A DNA stretch of 64,000 nt from an uncultured Clostridia bacterium (lineage in GTDB: Bacteria; Bacillota; Clostridia; Christensenellales; Borkfalkiaceae). The notes beneath the pieces are model-generated. The model did not search any database. It was not told where the DNA came from and saw only the letters and a list, made by a program, of their open reading frames with translations. Positions 7,417 through 15,288 of the stretch are shown piece by piece (position 1 is the stretch's first letter; every line of letters begins with the position of its first letter). A program made the translations under genes and the position numbers. The stretch is taken from the NCBI GenBank assembly GCA_947626105.1, contig CANQQY010000006.1:43300-107299 (forward strand). The letters are read 5' to 3'.

Positions 7417-8293
7417 TTTCTTCTTTTATCAGCTTTGCGAGGAAAAAACCTTCGTATTGCGCCGTCGGCATGACGCAGAGCGTCCCGTCCGCGCTTGGAA
7501 GAAGGGGCACGCCCGCGGGCGGTTCCACGGGTACGACCTTTGCCCCGCATCCTTCCAAAACATGGCGGAGCACGTCCTCGTTCTCCCGTTTCAGGATCGA
7601 ACAAGTCGAATACACCATCTCTCCCCCGTTTTTCAAAAGTTTCAACGCCTTTCGGAGCAATTTTTCCTGTAAACGGGCACAGCGTTCGACGTACAGAGCG
7701 TCGATCCGCGCAGTTTTCCGCGGGGATACCGTCCCGCTTCCGCTGCACGGTGCGTCGAGCAAGATCTTATCGAAGCAAAAGAGGTCGTCGAGAAACGCGG
7801 CGTCCGTACAGAGCGCCGTCACTCTCCCCGCCCCCTGCCGTTTGAGATTAAAGAGCAGACGCTCAAAGCGCAGTTTATCGCGCTCGCAGGCGGTGATGAG
7901 CGCTTCCCCGCGGGACAGTGCGGCAAGCTCCGTCGTCTTTCCCCCGGGCGCTGCGGTCATATCGAGAATGCTCTCCCCTTTCTTCGGGGAGAGGAAGAGC
8001 GGCGGAAGCATGGAAGAGAGGCTCTGCAAATAGACTTTCCCCTCTTCGTAGAGCGCAGTGCGGCGGATGTCCTCTTCCGTACAATCGTTCAAAATAACGG
8101 CAGCGGAATACCAGCCGACCTCTTCAAACGAAAAACCCGCCTCTTTGAGGGCATTTTTTCCCTCTTCGGCGGTGATTTTCAACGTATTAAAGCGCAACGT
8201 CACGGGGCGGACAACTTCGTAGCCCGCCATGATTTTTTCCGAAAGCTCCCCGCCGTAATCGGCGAAGAGCAATTCAGGGAGCGATCCGCTCAC
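7409..8293 (-). CDS. RsmB/NOP2-family rRNA cytosine-C5 methyltransferase
   Basis: The 294-residue product has the SAM-binding motif LDMTAAPGGKTTELA, the DAPCSGSG motif with one catalytic cysteine, and the YSTCS motif with the second. These define Fmu/RsmB/RsmF enzymes that make 5-methylcytosine in rRNA. The N-terminal NusB-like RNA-binding domain of full RsmB is absent, so it resembles the shorter RsmF/YebU core. The start is GTG at 8293, overlapping the flavodoxin stop in GTGA with AAGGG about 7 nt upstream; upstream in-frame sequence is flavodoxin in another frame. The two genes are translationally coupled. Confidence 0.85.
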   Translation of the reverse strand: MSGSLPELLFADYGGELSEKIMAGYEVVRPVTLRFNTLKITAEEGKNALKEAGFSFEEVGWYSAAVILNDCTEEDIRRTALYEEGKVYLQSLSSMLPPLFLSPKKGESILDMTAAPGGKTTELAALSRGEALITACERDKLRFERLLFNLKRQGAGRVTALCTDAAFLDDLFCFDKILLDAPCSGSGTVSPRKTARIDALYVERCARLQEKLLRKALKLLKNGGEMVYSTCSILKRENEDVLRHVLEGCGAKVVPVEPPAGVPLLPSADGTLCVMPTAQYEGFFLAKLIKEERK

Positions 8294-8763
8294 TTGATGC
8301 CCTTGATCCATTCGTCGATCGCGCTCTCGGGCGTTACGAGATTCTTGTCCTCGAACTTGATGTTCATCACGGGCTGAACGTCGGCGCCGCGCATTGCCTT
8401 TCTCATATCGCTCGGCGTATGGCCGAGCCAGCCGCCGTTGGTGGCAAAGGGATAGACGGTCTTGCCCTTCCAGTCGACCGATTTCATGAAGGATTTTACG
8501 GCGGGCGCAAATGTATACCACCAAACAGGCGTGCCGAGAATGATCGTATCGTACTCCTGCGCGTTGACGGGAAGCGGGTAGAGCTGAGGCACATAGCCGC
8601 TCTCGACCTCCCTCTTTCCGAGCCCGACGAGCACGTCGTAATCATCCGGATAAACCTTGACGGTGCGGATCTCGGCGAGATCGGCGTCGAGCGCACGCGC
8701 GATCTTTCTGGCGACCGTGCGCGTATTTCCCCCGAAAGAATAGTAAACTACGAGTTTTTTCAT
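8290..8763 (-). CDS. Flavodoxin
   Basis: This 157-residue protein begins MKKLVVYYSFGGNTRTVARKIA, where the phosphate-binding loop SFGGNTRT (residues 9-16) binds FMN. Further FMN contacts are in the GTPVWWYTFAP segment and in PFATNGGWLGHT. It belongs to the flavodoxin_4-like group, a low-potential one-electron carrier or a flavodoxin-like oxidoreductase. AAGGAGGAGG lies 6 nt upstream, one of the strongest ribosome sites in the window. It is co-transcribed with the rRNA methyltransferase (4-nt overlap). In a strict anaerobe it may replace ferredoxin under iron limitation (inference). Confidence 0.9.
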   Translation of the reverse strand: MKKLVVYYSFGGNTRTVARKIARALDADLAEIRTVKVYPDDYDVLVGLGKREVESGYVPQLYPLPVNAQEYDTIILGTPVWWYTFAPAVKSFMKSVDWKGKTVYPFATNGGWLGHTPSDMRKAMRGADVQPVMNIKFEDKNLVTPESAIDEWIKGIK

Positions 8764-8788
8764 ACGTTACCTCCTCCTTGTCTTTGAA

Positions 8789-9739
8789 TCAATAGAATGT
8801 GGCGATGTCTTCGCCCTCGGGGATCGGTTTTGTGCGTTCGACCGTAAATACTTTCAGAACGGGTCCCTTTCCCCCATAGAGTTTATGATATTCGAAATCA
8901 ATACGGGCTGTGAGCGCGACCCATTCGCCCGTCTCGAATGAAACGGACGGATCTGCCGAGCAAATGAGCCCGCTGTATGCGATGTCCGCCGCACAGCAGG
9001 TCATAATATACCGCCCTACGGCAAACGTCCCCGGTTTCATCTTCCTGTCGCGGGCGACGATCCCGCGGAAAGATACCGTTTTTCCGTCGTATTTTTCGCC
9101 CTCCTCGCGGATATCCCTGTAAAAATAGGCAAAATCCCTGTCCTCGATCGTAACGACCGGCGCGTCGATGTCGTAAGGGAGCGGGTCGACGATCTCATCG
9201 TAGACGGCTCTGCCGCCGACATACTCATAGACGATATCGGGGCGGCGGGAAACAGCGCGGACGATCTTATGAAAATCCTCCTGCTTCATCTCCCCCTTGA
9301 AACGGTTGAAAACGACGAGATCGGCGTATTGGATCTTATCGAATACGAGCTGCCGCATGTTGGCGTTATAGTTTAAGAACGTATTCGCGTCGAAAAAGGT
9401 CATTACCTGCGCGATGAGCCACCCGTCAGGCATCGCGTCGAAGAATTTATCGAGGGTGAGCATACCGTTGAATTCGACGACGACGCGCTCCGCGCCGCAC
9501 TCCCGCGCGATCCGCCCGAGATTCTGGACGTTGAGCCCCTGTTCGTCGACGGGAGCCACGCTGTATTTTTTTACGGCGAACTTTGCGGGATCGTATTCCT
9601 CTTCCCCCTCTTCGGCGACGAGCAGAAGCGTTCTTTCGCCCGAATCGAAGCGGGGATCTTCAAAGGTCTCCTGAATGAATTTTGTCTTTCCCGCTTCCAA
9701 AAAGCCGAGAAAGAGGTAGACGGGAATTTCCTTCGGCAT
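8789..9739 (-). CDS. CobW/G3E GTPase-like protein fused to a YcgQ-like C-terminal domain
   Basis: Residues 1-~190 are a CobW-like GTPase with P-loop FLGFLEAGKT (9-18). The metal-binding GCxCC motif of classical COG0523 chaperones is absent, and Walker B reads VVEFNGM. Residues ~215-316 (FRGIVARDRKM, FAVGRYIMTCCAADIAYSGLIC, VKVFTVER-like end) match the C-terminal domain of YcgQ/TIGR03943 proteins, normally paired with YcgR permeases. The fusion therefore links a nucleotide switch to a domain seen in metal-responsive membrane systems. It is encoded 3 nt after the His-rich GTPase, with GGGG six nt before the ATG. Role inferred: metal, probably zinc, handling. Confidence 0.8.
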   Translation of the reverse strand: MPKEIPVYLFLGFLEAGKTKFIQETFEDPRFDSGERTLLLVAEEGEEEYDPAKFAVKKYSVAPVDEQGLNVQNLGRIARECGAERVVVEFNGMLTLDKFFDAMPDGWLIAQVMTFFDANTFLNYNANMRQLVFDKIQYADLVVFNRFKGEMKQEDFHKIVRAVSRRPDIVYEYVGGRAVYDEIVDPLPYDIDAPVVTIEDRDFAYFYRDIREEGEKYDGKTVSFRGIVARDRKMKPGTFAVGRYIMTCCAADIAYSGLICSADPSVSFETGEWVALTARIDFEYHKLYGGKGPVLKVFTVERTKPIPEGEDIATFY

Positions 9740-9742
9740 AGT

Positions 9743-10861
9743 TTACCCCAAAAACAGCTTTTCGAGCTTCTCTTCGTCGATCTTACAGCCGATCACGCAG
9801 AGTCTGCCCGTGACGGCGGGAGAACCGACGCGGATATCCGCCTCCTCGGGGACATAATCGAAATAGAGCCACTTATCTCCGCCGTTCAAAATGCCTTTGG
9901 CGCGCAGAATTTGCCCGTATTCACCCGAATCGAGCGCGGAAAGCGCCTTTTTCAGGCTTTCCTCCATGACAGGCTTTGCCGTCTCGACGCCCCAGCTCGT
10001 AAACACCTCGTCCGCGTGATGGTGATGGTGATGATGGTGATGTTCGTGATCGTGGTCGTCCTCATCATGGTGATGATGATGGCACTCGCACTCGTGATCG
10101 TCATCGTCGTCATCGTCGTGATGGTGATGGTGGTGATGATGTTCATGCTCTTCATCCTCATCGTCATCGTGATGATGATGAGGATGATGGCATTCGCATT
10201 CGGGATCGTCACACTCGTCGTCATCGTCGGCTTCGTTTGCCTCCGCGGCAAGTTTTTCGAGCTCCGCGGCAAGGCTGTCCGTCTTTTGCATGGCGAGAAG
10301 GATCTCTTTCCCGTCGAGCGCGTTCCAATCCGTTGTGACGATCGTTACAGAGGTGTGTTCCTTCAAGAGCGCCGTCGCTTCCTCCGTTTTCTTGGGATCG
10401 GAAGTATGGGAGAGGACAATACAGCTCGCGTTCTCTACTTGGTCGAGGAAGAACTCGCCGAAGTTTTTAAGATACATCTTGCACTTCTTCGCATCGACAA
10501 CGGTGCAGAAGGCATTGAGCGCGCTGTCGGGAACGTCGGCGCGTTGGACTGCCTTAATGACATCTGAAAGTTTGCCAACGCCCGAAGGTTCAATGAGGAT
10601 ACGGTCGGGATGGAACTCCTCGGCGACCTTTTTCAGCGCCGCCGCAAAATCCCCCACGAGGGAACAGCAGATACAGCCCGAGTTCATCTCGGTGATCTCG
10701 ATCCCCGCGTCCCGCAAAAATCCGCCGTCCACGCCGATCTCACCGAATTCGTTTTCAATAAGAACGACCTTTTCGCCGCAGTAGGCTTCCTTGATCAGTT
10801 TTTTGATGAGCGTCGTCTTTCCTGCGCCCAAAAATCCCGAAAAAATATCAATTTTTATCAT
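9743..10861 (-). CDS. CobW/G3E GTPase with long His/Asp-rich metal-binding insert
   Basis: This 372-residue COG0523 GTPase starts MIKIDIFSGFLGAGKTTLI (P-loop GFLGAGKTT). It has ENEFGEIGVD, the zinc-binding GCICCS motif near residues 64-69, and the Walker B-like LIEPSGVG. Residues ~215-290 form an insert with several runs of 4-9 histidines interleaved with Asp/Glu and three CxC pairs. The CobW C-terminal domain follows. The family inserts or guards metal (zinc, cobalt or nickel) in client enzymes. The insert suggests a metal store or sensor. It is downstream of the M29 aminopeptidase, itself a metalloenzyme, and directly upstream of the second GTPase. Confidence 0.92.
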   Translation of the reverse strand: MIKIDIFSGFLGAGKTTLIKKLIKEAYCGEKVVLIENEFGEIGVDGGFLRDAGIEITEMNSGCICCSLVGDFAAALKKVAEEFHPDRILIEPSGVGKLSDVIKAVQRADVPDSALNAFCTVVDAKKCKMYLKNFGEFFLDQVENASCIVLSHTSDPKKTEEATALLKEHTSVTIVTTDWNALDGKEILLAMQKTDSLAAELEKLAAEANEADDDDECDDPECECHHPHHHHDDDEDEEHEHHHHHHHHDDDDDDDHECECHHHHHDEDDHDHEHHHHHHHHHADEVFTSWGVETAKPVMEESLKKALSALDSGEYGQILRAKGILNGGDKWLYFDYVPEEADIRVGSPAVTGRLCVIGCKIDEEKLEKLFLG

Positions 10862-10923
10862 AATTTTGCCTTATATCGCTTCTTTTTGATTTCTACCGAT
10901 TCGGAAGAAAATGCGCCAGTCCC

Positions 10924-12150
10924 TCAAAACGCCCAGTTGCCGTTCTTGAAGATCTGCACTCTCTCCCCGTTCTTGGTGACGCCGACGATGTCGAGATCCT
11001 CGCTGCCGATCATAAAATCGACGTGGATGAGACTGTCGTTGATGCCCTTTTGATGGATCTCTTCGTTCGTCATGTCCTCGTAGCCTTTCAGGCATTCGTT
11101 AAATCCCCTGCCAAGCGCAAGATGGCAGCTTGCGTTCTCGTCGAACAGGGTATTGTAGAAGAGAACGCCCGAATTGTTGATGGGAGAATCGTAAGCGATG
11201 AGCGCGACTTCGCCGAGCATCTTCGCCCCATCGTCCATGGAGATCATCTTTTCAAGCAGAGCCTGGTTCTTCTTTGCCTTGACTTCCACGACCTTGCCGC
11301 CCTCAAAACGAACCGAGAAATCCTCGATGAGTTCGCCCTGATAGGAGAGCGGCTTTGTGGAGTAGACGACGCCCTCTGCGTCGCCCGCCTTGGGGGAAAT
11401 GAAAATTTCTTCGGAGGGGATATTCGGGTTGAAATACGCCCCCGCGAGCGTCTCTTCGCCGCCCCCGCAGAAACGGCTGTTTTCGATGAGACCGACCCTG
11501 AAATCGGTGCCGTTCTTGGACTTGTATTCGAGCGCGACGAGCTTCAATCTGTCGAGATAGTCGCATTTTGCGGCAAGTTCGTCGTTATGGCGGTGCCATT
11601 CGCGCACGGGATCGGGTCCGTCCGCACGGGACGACGCAAGAATGAGATCCCAGAGTTTCTCGACGGCGGTATTCACCATGAGGTCGGGGAAAACCTTCTT
11701 TGCCCACGCCTTGGAGGGCACGGCGGCGATACACCACTGGTATTTGTTCTCCATTCTGTCGCGGTAAGGCTTGATGACCTTGGTGCGGGAGGTGCGCACG
11801 GCGGTGAATTTTTCCTGATCTACGCCTTTGAGCCCGTCGGGATCGGCAGATTCGATATAGAGCATTGCGGGAAGCTCCCCGGCGCGCAGTTCGAGTTTTT
11901 CAAGCTCCCACTTTTCGAATTTTTCGAGGAGCTCCTGTTTTTGGTACTTATAATGCGTCGCCACAAGCGGCTGGTGCGACCACTCGACGGTGACCTTTCC
12001 CGCCCCTGCGCGGTAGAGTTCTTCGACCGTCATTTCCACAAATTCGGGCTGGTCGAGTTCCGCCTGCACAATGACCCATTGTCCTTTCTTGACGTTGACG
12101 CCCGTCCTCGCGAGCAGTTTCGCATATCTTCTAAGCTGTAATTTATTCAT
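10924..12150 (-). CDS. M29-family aminopeptidase (AmpS/PepS type)
   Basis: This 408-residue cytoplasmic metallopeptidase removes N-terminal residues from peptides. The family signature is clear: an N-terminal YAKLLARTGVNVKKGQWVIVQAE block, the metal-ligand glutamate region PNIPSEEIFISPKAGDAEGVV, and the C-terminal FDENASCHLALGRGF and HVDFMIGSEDLDI that supply His/Asp ligands. Length is typical. AAGGAG lies 7 nt before the ATG. A consensus promoter (12190-12217) drives it, and the two CobW genes follow after 62 nt without an evident promoter, suggesting one operon joining a metal peptidase with metal-handling GTPases. Confidence 0.92.
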   Translation of the reverse strand: MNKLQLRRYAKLLARTGVNVKKGQWVIVQAELDQPEFVEMTVEELYRAGAGKVTVEWSHQPLVATHYKYQKQELLEKFEKWELEKLELRAGELPAMLYIESADPDGLKGVDQEKFTAVRTSRTKVIKPYRDRMENKYQWCIAAVPSKAWAKKVFPDLMVNTAVEKLWDLILASSRADGPDPVREWHRHNDELAAKCDYLDRLKLVALEYKSKNGTDFRVGLIENSRFCGGGEETLAGAYFNPNIPSEEIFISPKAGDAEGVVYSTKPLSYQGELIEDFSVRFEGGKVVEVKAKKNQALLEKMISMDDGAKMLGEVALIAYDSPINNSGVLFYNTLFDENASCHLALGRGFNECLKGYEDMTNEEIHQKGINDSLIHVDFMIGSEDLDIVGVTKNGERVQIFKNGNWAF

Positions 12151-12189
12151 GCGTATTCTCCTTCGTTACCTTATTTTCGTCTCTATTCC

Positions 12190-12217
12190 ATTATACCCCA
12201 TTTTTTGCCAATGTCAA
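12190..12217 (-). promoter_or_regulatory. Consensus sigma-A promoter of the aminopeptidase operon
   Basis: On the minus strand, TTGACA (12217-12212), a 16-bp spacer and TATAAT (12195-12190) are both perfect. It leaves a leader of about 33 nt. Confidence 0.85.
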
Positions 12218-12309
12218 CATTTTCGCTTTTTGAAAAGAAGGATTTTTTTCGATCTTTCCCAAACGCTCTCCGAGGGATATAATACAATGATTTTGCTTTT
12301 TGCGAAGTA

Positions 12310-12331
12310 CTATGTCAGATATAGTACTATG
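12310..12331 (+). repeat. Dispersed palindromic element, copy 1
   Basis: CTATGTC, A, GATATA, GTACTATG; preceded by AGTA so that the left TACTATGTC half-site is complete. It overlaps the 3' end of nrdG and encodes its last residues (IVLYLT and stop). Five further copies in the same orientation are at 25365, 40334, 45251, 53718 and 56593. Confidence 0.8.
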
Positions 12332-12825
12332 TTCCCGTGCTCTTTTGTACGGTTCAGATCAATCACGCGTTGGTTCTCCGAGCCGCGGAATTTGAGGCGG
12401 ATATCTTTTTTCTCCTCAATGAAGGGACCGTCCACCAAGATGTCAATGAGAGAAAGAAGCTCTCTTGTCCCCTCTCCGTCGTCCTCTTTGAGCGTTCCGT
12501 TTTCATAGGTGTATCCCGTATAGCACCAAACGTCTTTTTGCGGATACGCTTTCTTGAATTTTCGGAGGAAAGGAATGAGCCGAACCCTGTTTTCCGGTTC
12601 GAACGGATCTCCGCCGAGCAGAGACAGCCCTGCGATGTAGTCGGGCGCAAGCGCTTCCATGATCTCCGCTTCCGTCTCCTCCGTAAAGGGCTTTCCGAAA
12701 GAAAAATCCCATGCCACGGCATTGAAACAACCTTTGCAATGTCTCCTGCAACCCGAAACAAAGAGGGAGACTCTGACTCCCTCTCCGTTTGCGATATCCA
12801 CTTTTTTGATTTCTGCGTAATTCAT
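12310..12825 (-). CDS. nrdG: Anaerobic ribonucleotide reductase activating protein
   Basis: This radical-SAM activase installs the glycyl radical on NrdD. The 171-residue protein has the cluster motif CRRHCKGC (CxxxCxxC) near residues 26-33, and SLLGGDPFEPEN for SAM binding. Length is normal for NrdG. GGGAG lies about 10 nt upstream of the ATG, 34 nt after the nrdD stop, so the two genes form an operon. The dispersed palindromic element covers the last codons, so its C-terminal NIVLYLT is element-encoded. Confidence 0.95.
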   Translation of the reverse strand: MNYAEIKKVDIANGEGVRVSLFVSGCRRHCKGCFNAVAWDFSFGKPFTEETEAEIMEALAPDYIAGLSLLGGDPFEPENRVRLIPFLRKFKKAYPQKDVWCYTGYTYENGTLKEDDGEGTRELLSLIDILVDGPFIEEKKDIRLKFRGSENQRVIDLNRTKEHGNIVLYLT

Positions 12826-12859
12826 GGGAATCGTTCTCCCTCAAATGCGGGCAGCCGCT

Positions 12860-15028
12860 TTACAGATGAAGCACCCTCTCGCGGATCTCCTGCGTCCTGC
12901 CCTGGTTCCAGTACTGCGTCCCGATGTAGCCGCAGGTACGGCGCGCAATGTTCATCTTGCTCTGGTCGCGGTTATGGCAATGCGGGCACTCCCAAAGGTA
13001 TTTTCCGTCCTCTTCCACCGTCACGATCTCGCCGTCGTAGCCGCAGACCTGGCAGTAATCGCTCTTGGTATTGAGTTCCGCATACATGATATTGTCGTAT
13101 ATATACTGCATGACGGCGATGACCGCGGGAATATTGTCTTGCATGTTGGGGACTTCCACATAGGAGATCGCGCCGCCCGGGGAAAGCTGCTGGAACTCGC
13201 TTTCGAATTTGAGCTTGGTGAAAGCGTCGATCTTTTCGGTGACATGGACGTGATAGCTGTTGGTGATATAGCTCTTGTCCGTCACGCCCGGGATAATCCC
13301 GAACCGCGTTTGGAGCGCCTTGGCAAATTTATACGTCGTGCTCTCGAGCGGCGTCCCGTAGAGCGAGAAGTCGATATTATGCTTTGCTTTCCACTCCTTA
13401 CATTTATCGTTCATGTGCTGCATGACGGAAAGCGCAAACGGCTTTGCCTCGGCGTCCGTATGAGATTTGCCCGTCATATATCTCGTGCACTCATAAAGCC
13501 CCGCATAGCCGAGCGAGATGGTCGAATAGCCGCCGTAGAGCAATTTATCAATGGTTTCTCCCTTTTTCAGGCGGGCGAGCGCACCGTACTGCCAAAGAAT
13601 GGGCGCGGCGTCGGAAAGCGTTCCCTTCAAGCGGTTGTGGCGGCAGAGAAGCGCACGGTAGCAGAGATCGAGGCGTTCATCAAAGATCTTCCAGAATTTC
13701 TCCTTGTCTCCCCCCGAGGAAAGGGCGACGTCGACAAGATTGATCGTGACGACCCCTTGGTTGAACCTCCCGTAATACTTCGGCTTGCCGTTTTCGTCCA
13801 CATAGGGCGTAAGGAAGCTGCGGCAGCCCATGCAGGTGTAGCAATGCCCTTCGCCGTTGCGGTCGACCTTATATTCAAGCATCTTCTTTTCGGAAATATA
13901 GTCGGGCACCATGCGTTTTGCAGTGCACTTTGCGGCAAGCTCTGTGAGATAGAAGTATTTGCTCCCCTCGCGGATATTGTCCTCTTCGAGGACATAGATG
14001 AGCTTGGGGAACGCGGGCGTGACCCACACGCCTGTCTCGTTCTTGACGCCCATGATGCGCTGGTTCAGGGTCTCTTCGATGATCATGGCGAGATCCTCGC
14101 GCTCCCTTTCGTTGCGCGCTTCGCCGAGATACATAAAGACTGTCACGAAGGGCGCCTGTCCGTTCGTGGTAAGGAGCGTCACGACCTGATATTGGATCGT
14201 CTGGATCCCCTTCTTGATCTCGTCGCGCAGCCGCTTTTCCGCAATGCGGGCAATGGTATCTTCCATGACGCCCACATCGGCAAGTTCCTCCGCGACTTCG
14301 GCGCGGATCTTTTGGCGGCTGATATCCACAAAGGGAGCGAGATGGGTAAGCGAGATCGACTGCCCGCCGTATTGGTTGGAGGCGACCTGCGCTATGATCT
14401 GCGTCGCGATATTGCAGGCCGTCGAGAAGGAATGCGGCTTTTCGATCAGCGTCCCCGAGATCACGGTGCCGTTTTGGAGCATGTCCTCGAGGTTCACGAG
14501 ATCGCAGTTGTGCATATGCTGGGCGTAATAATCGGCGTCATGAAAGTGAATGAGACCCTGCTCGTGCGCTTCCACGATGTCGCGCGGCAAAAGGAGACGG
14601 CGGGTGAGATCCTTACTGACCTCCCCTGCCATATAGTCGCGTTGGACGGAGTTGACGGTGGGATTTTTGTTGGAATTTTCCTGCTTTACTTCCTCGTTGT
14701 TGCATTCAATGAGCGTAAGGATCCGCTCGTCCGTGGTGTTGGATTTGCGGACAAGGGCGCGCGAATAGCGGTATGTGATATACTTACGCGCAACGGCAAA
14801 CGCCTTGTGATCCATGATCTGGTTTTCGACAAAGTCCTGGATCTCCTCGACGCTGACCGCACGGTTGAGGTCGTTCGCGAGCGACTTCACCTTTGCGGAA
14901 ATCTCCGCGATCTGCTCTTCGGTAAGACGGTTGTCCTCGCTTACCTCGTTGTTCGCTTTTTTGATCGCATTCACGATCTTTCCGATATCGAATGAAACTT
15001 CCGTACCGTTTCTCTTGATGATTTTCAT
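12860..15028 (-). CDS. nrdD: Anaerobic ribonucleoside-triphosphate reductase
   Basis: This class III enzyme reduces NTPs to dNTPs using a glycyl radical. The 722-residue protein opens with an ATP-cone (MKIIKRNGTEVSFDIGKIVNAI). It carries the C-terminal zinc site CQVCGYDG ... CPHCHNRDQ and the glycyl radical loop RRTCGYIGTQYWNQGR near residue 698. AGGAG precedes the ATG. It is the only ribonucleotide reductase in the window, which fits an anaerobe. NrdR-like boxes flank its promoter, and nrdG follows directly. Confidence 0.97.
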   Translation of the reverse strand: MKIIKRNGTEVSFDIGKIVNAIKKANNEVSEDNRLTEEQIAEISAKVKSLANDLNRAVSVEEIQDFVENQIMDHKAFAVARKYITYRYSRALVRKSNTTDERILTLIECNNEEVKQENSNKNPTVNSVQRDYMAGEVSKDLTRRLLLPRDIVEAHEQGLIHFHDADYYAQHMHNCDLVNLEDMLQNGTVISGTLIEKPHSFSTACNIATQIIAQVASNQYGGQSISLTHLAPFVDISRQKIRAEVAEELADVGVMEDTIARIAEKRLRDEIKKGIQTIQYQVVTLLTTNGQAPFVTVFMYLGEARNEREREDLAMIIEETLNQRIMGVKNETGVWVTPAFPKLIYVLEEDNIREGSKYFYLTELAAKCTAKRMVPDYISEKKMLEYKVDRNGEGHCYTCMGCRSFLTPYVDENGKPKYYGRFNQGVVTINLVDVALSSGGDKEKFWKIFDERLDLCYRALLCRHNRLKGTLSDAAPILWQYGALARLKKGETIDKLLYGGYSTISLGYAGLYECTRYMTGKSHTDAEAKPFALSVMQHMNDKCKEWKAKHNIDFSLYGTPLESTTYKFAKALQTRFGIIPGVTDKSYITNSYHVHVTEKIDAFTKLKFESEFQQLSPGGAISYVEVPNMQDNIPAVIAVMQYIYDNIMYAELNTKSDYCQVCGYDGEIVTVEEDGKYLWECPHCHNRDQSKMNIARRTCGYIGTQYWNQGRTQEIRERVLHL

Positions 15029-15075
15029 TTCCCCGCTCCTTTTGCGCTTTGTAAATTTCCCGCCCGTCTCACAGG

Positions 15076-15102
15076 CAAAAAGCGTTCCCCGAAGGGAACG
15101 CT
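15076..15102 (-). terminator. Hairpin with T-tract upstream of nrdD
   Basis: On the minus strand AGCGTTCCC/GGGAACGCT closes a TTCG tetraloop and is followed by five Ts: a textbook terminator. The predicted nrdD transcription start (near 15099) lies inside the first arm, so transcripts from that promoter should lack a full stem. The hairpin would stop only read-through from pfkA-pfkB. Confidence 0.75.
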
Positions 15103-15105
15103 ATT

Positions 15106-15134
15106 ATTGTACACCATATATTGGAAGTTGTCAA
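15106..15134 (-). promoter_or_regulatory. Promoter of nrdD-nrdG
   Basis: On the minus strand TTGACA (15134-15129), 17-bp spacer, TACAAT (15111-15106). The -10 end and spacer overlap the first NrdR-like box. Confidence 0.8.
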
Positions 15135-15189
15135 CTGTTTGAGCACAAGATTTTGATAAAAATTTTTCTTTCATCACTATATCTTGTGG
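15111..15189. promoter_or_regulatory. Three NrdR-like boxes upstream of nrdD
   Basis: The known NrdR box is acaCwAtATaTwGtgt. Matches lie at 15111-15126 (ACACCATATATTGGAA, about 12/16), 15143-15158 (GCACAAGATTTTGATA, about 10/16) and 15174-15189 (TCACTATATCTTGTGG, about 13/16). Start-to-start distances are 32 and 31 bp, i.e. three helical turns each, the classical spacing of NrdR pairs. The first overlaps the promoter, fitting repression. nrdR itself is not in this window. Confidence 0.7.
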
Positions 15190-15224
15190 TTATGTCGAAA
15201 TATGTTGAAATTTTTCATGAAACA

Positions 15225-15284
15225 TTCGGCGCGGATGTTACACGCTCAAAGGACTATAAAAGATTGAGAATGTCCGGCGCCGAA
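15225..15284 (-). other. 60-nt stem-loop just after pfkB
   Basis: TTCGGCGC..GGA (15225-15235) pairs with TCCGGCGCCGAA (15273-15284) with one bulge. Inside the loop CTCAA pairs with TTGAG. It starts 5 nt past the pfkB stop and has no T-tract, so it may be a 3' protective structure rather than a terminator. Confidence 0.45.
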
Positions 15285-15288
15285 CCGT

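Noticed and set aside
9911..10567. Plus-strand frame rich in Met/Val that looks like a membrane protein
   Set aside because: It is the reverse complement of the His/Asp repeat region of the CobW GTPase; the hydrophobic look comes from reading CAT/GAC repeats backwards.
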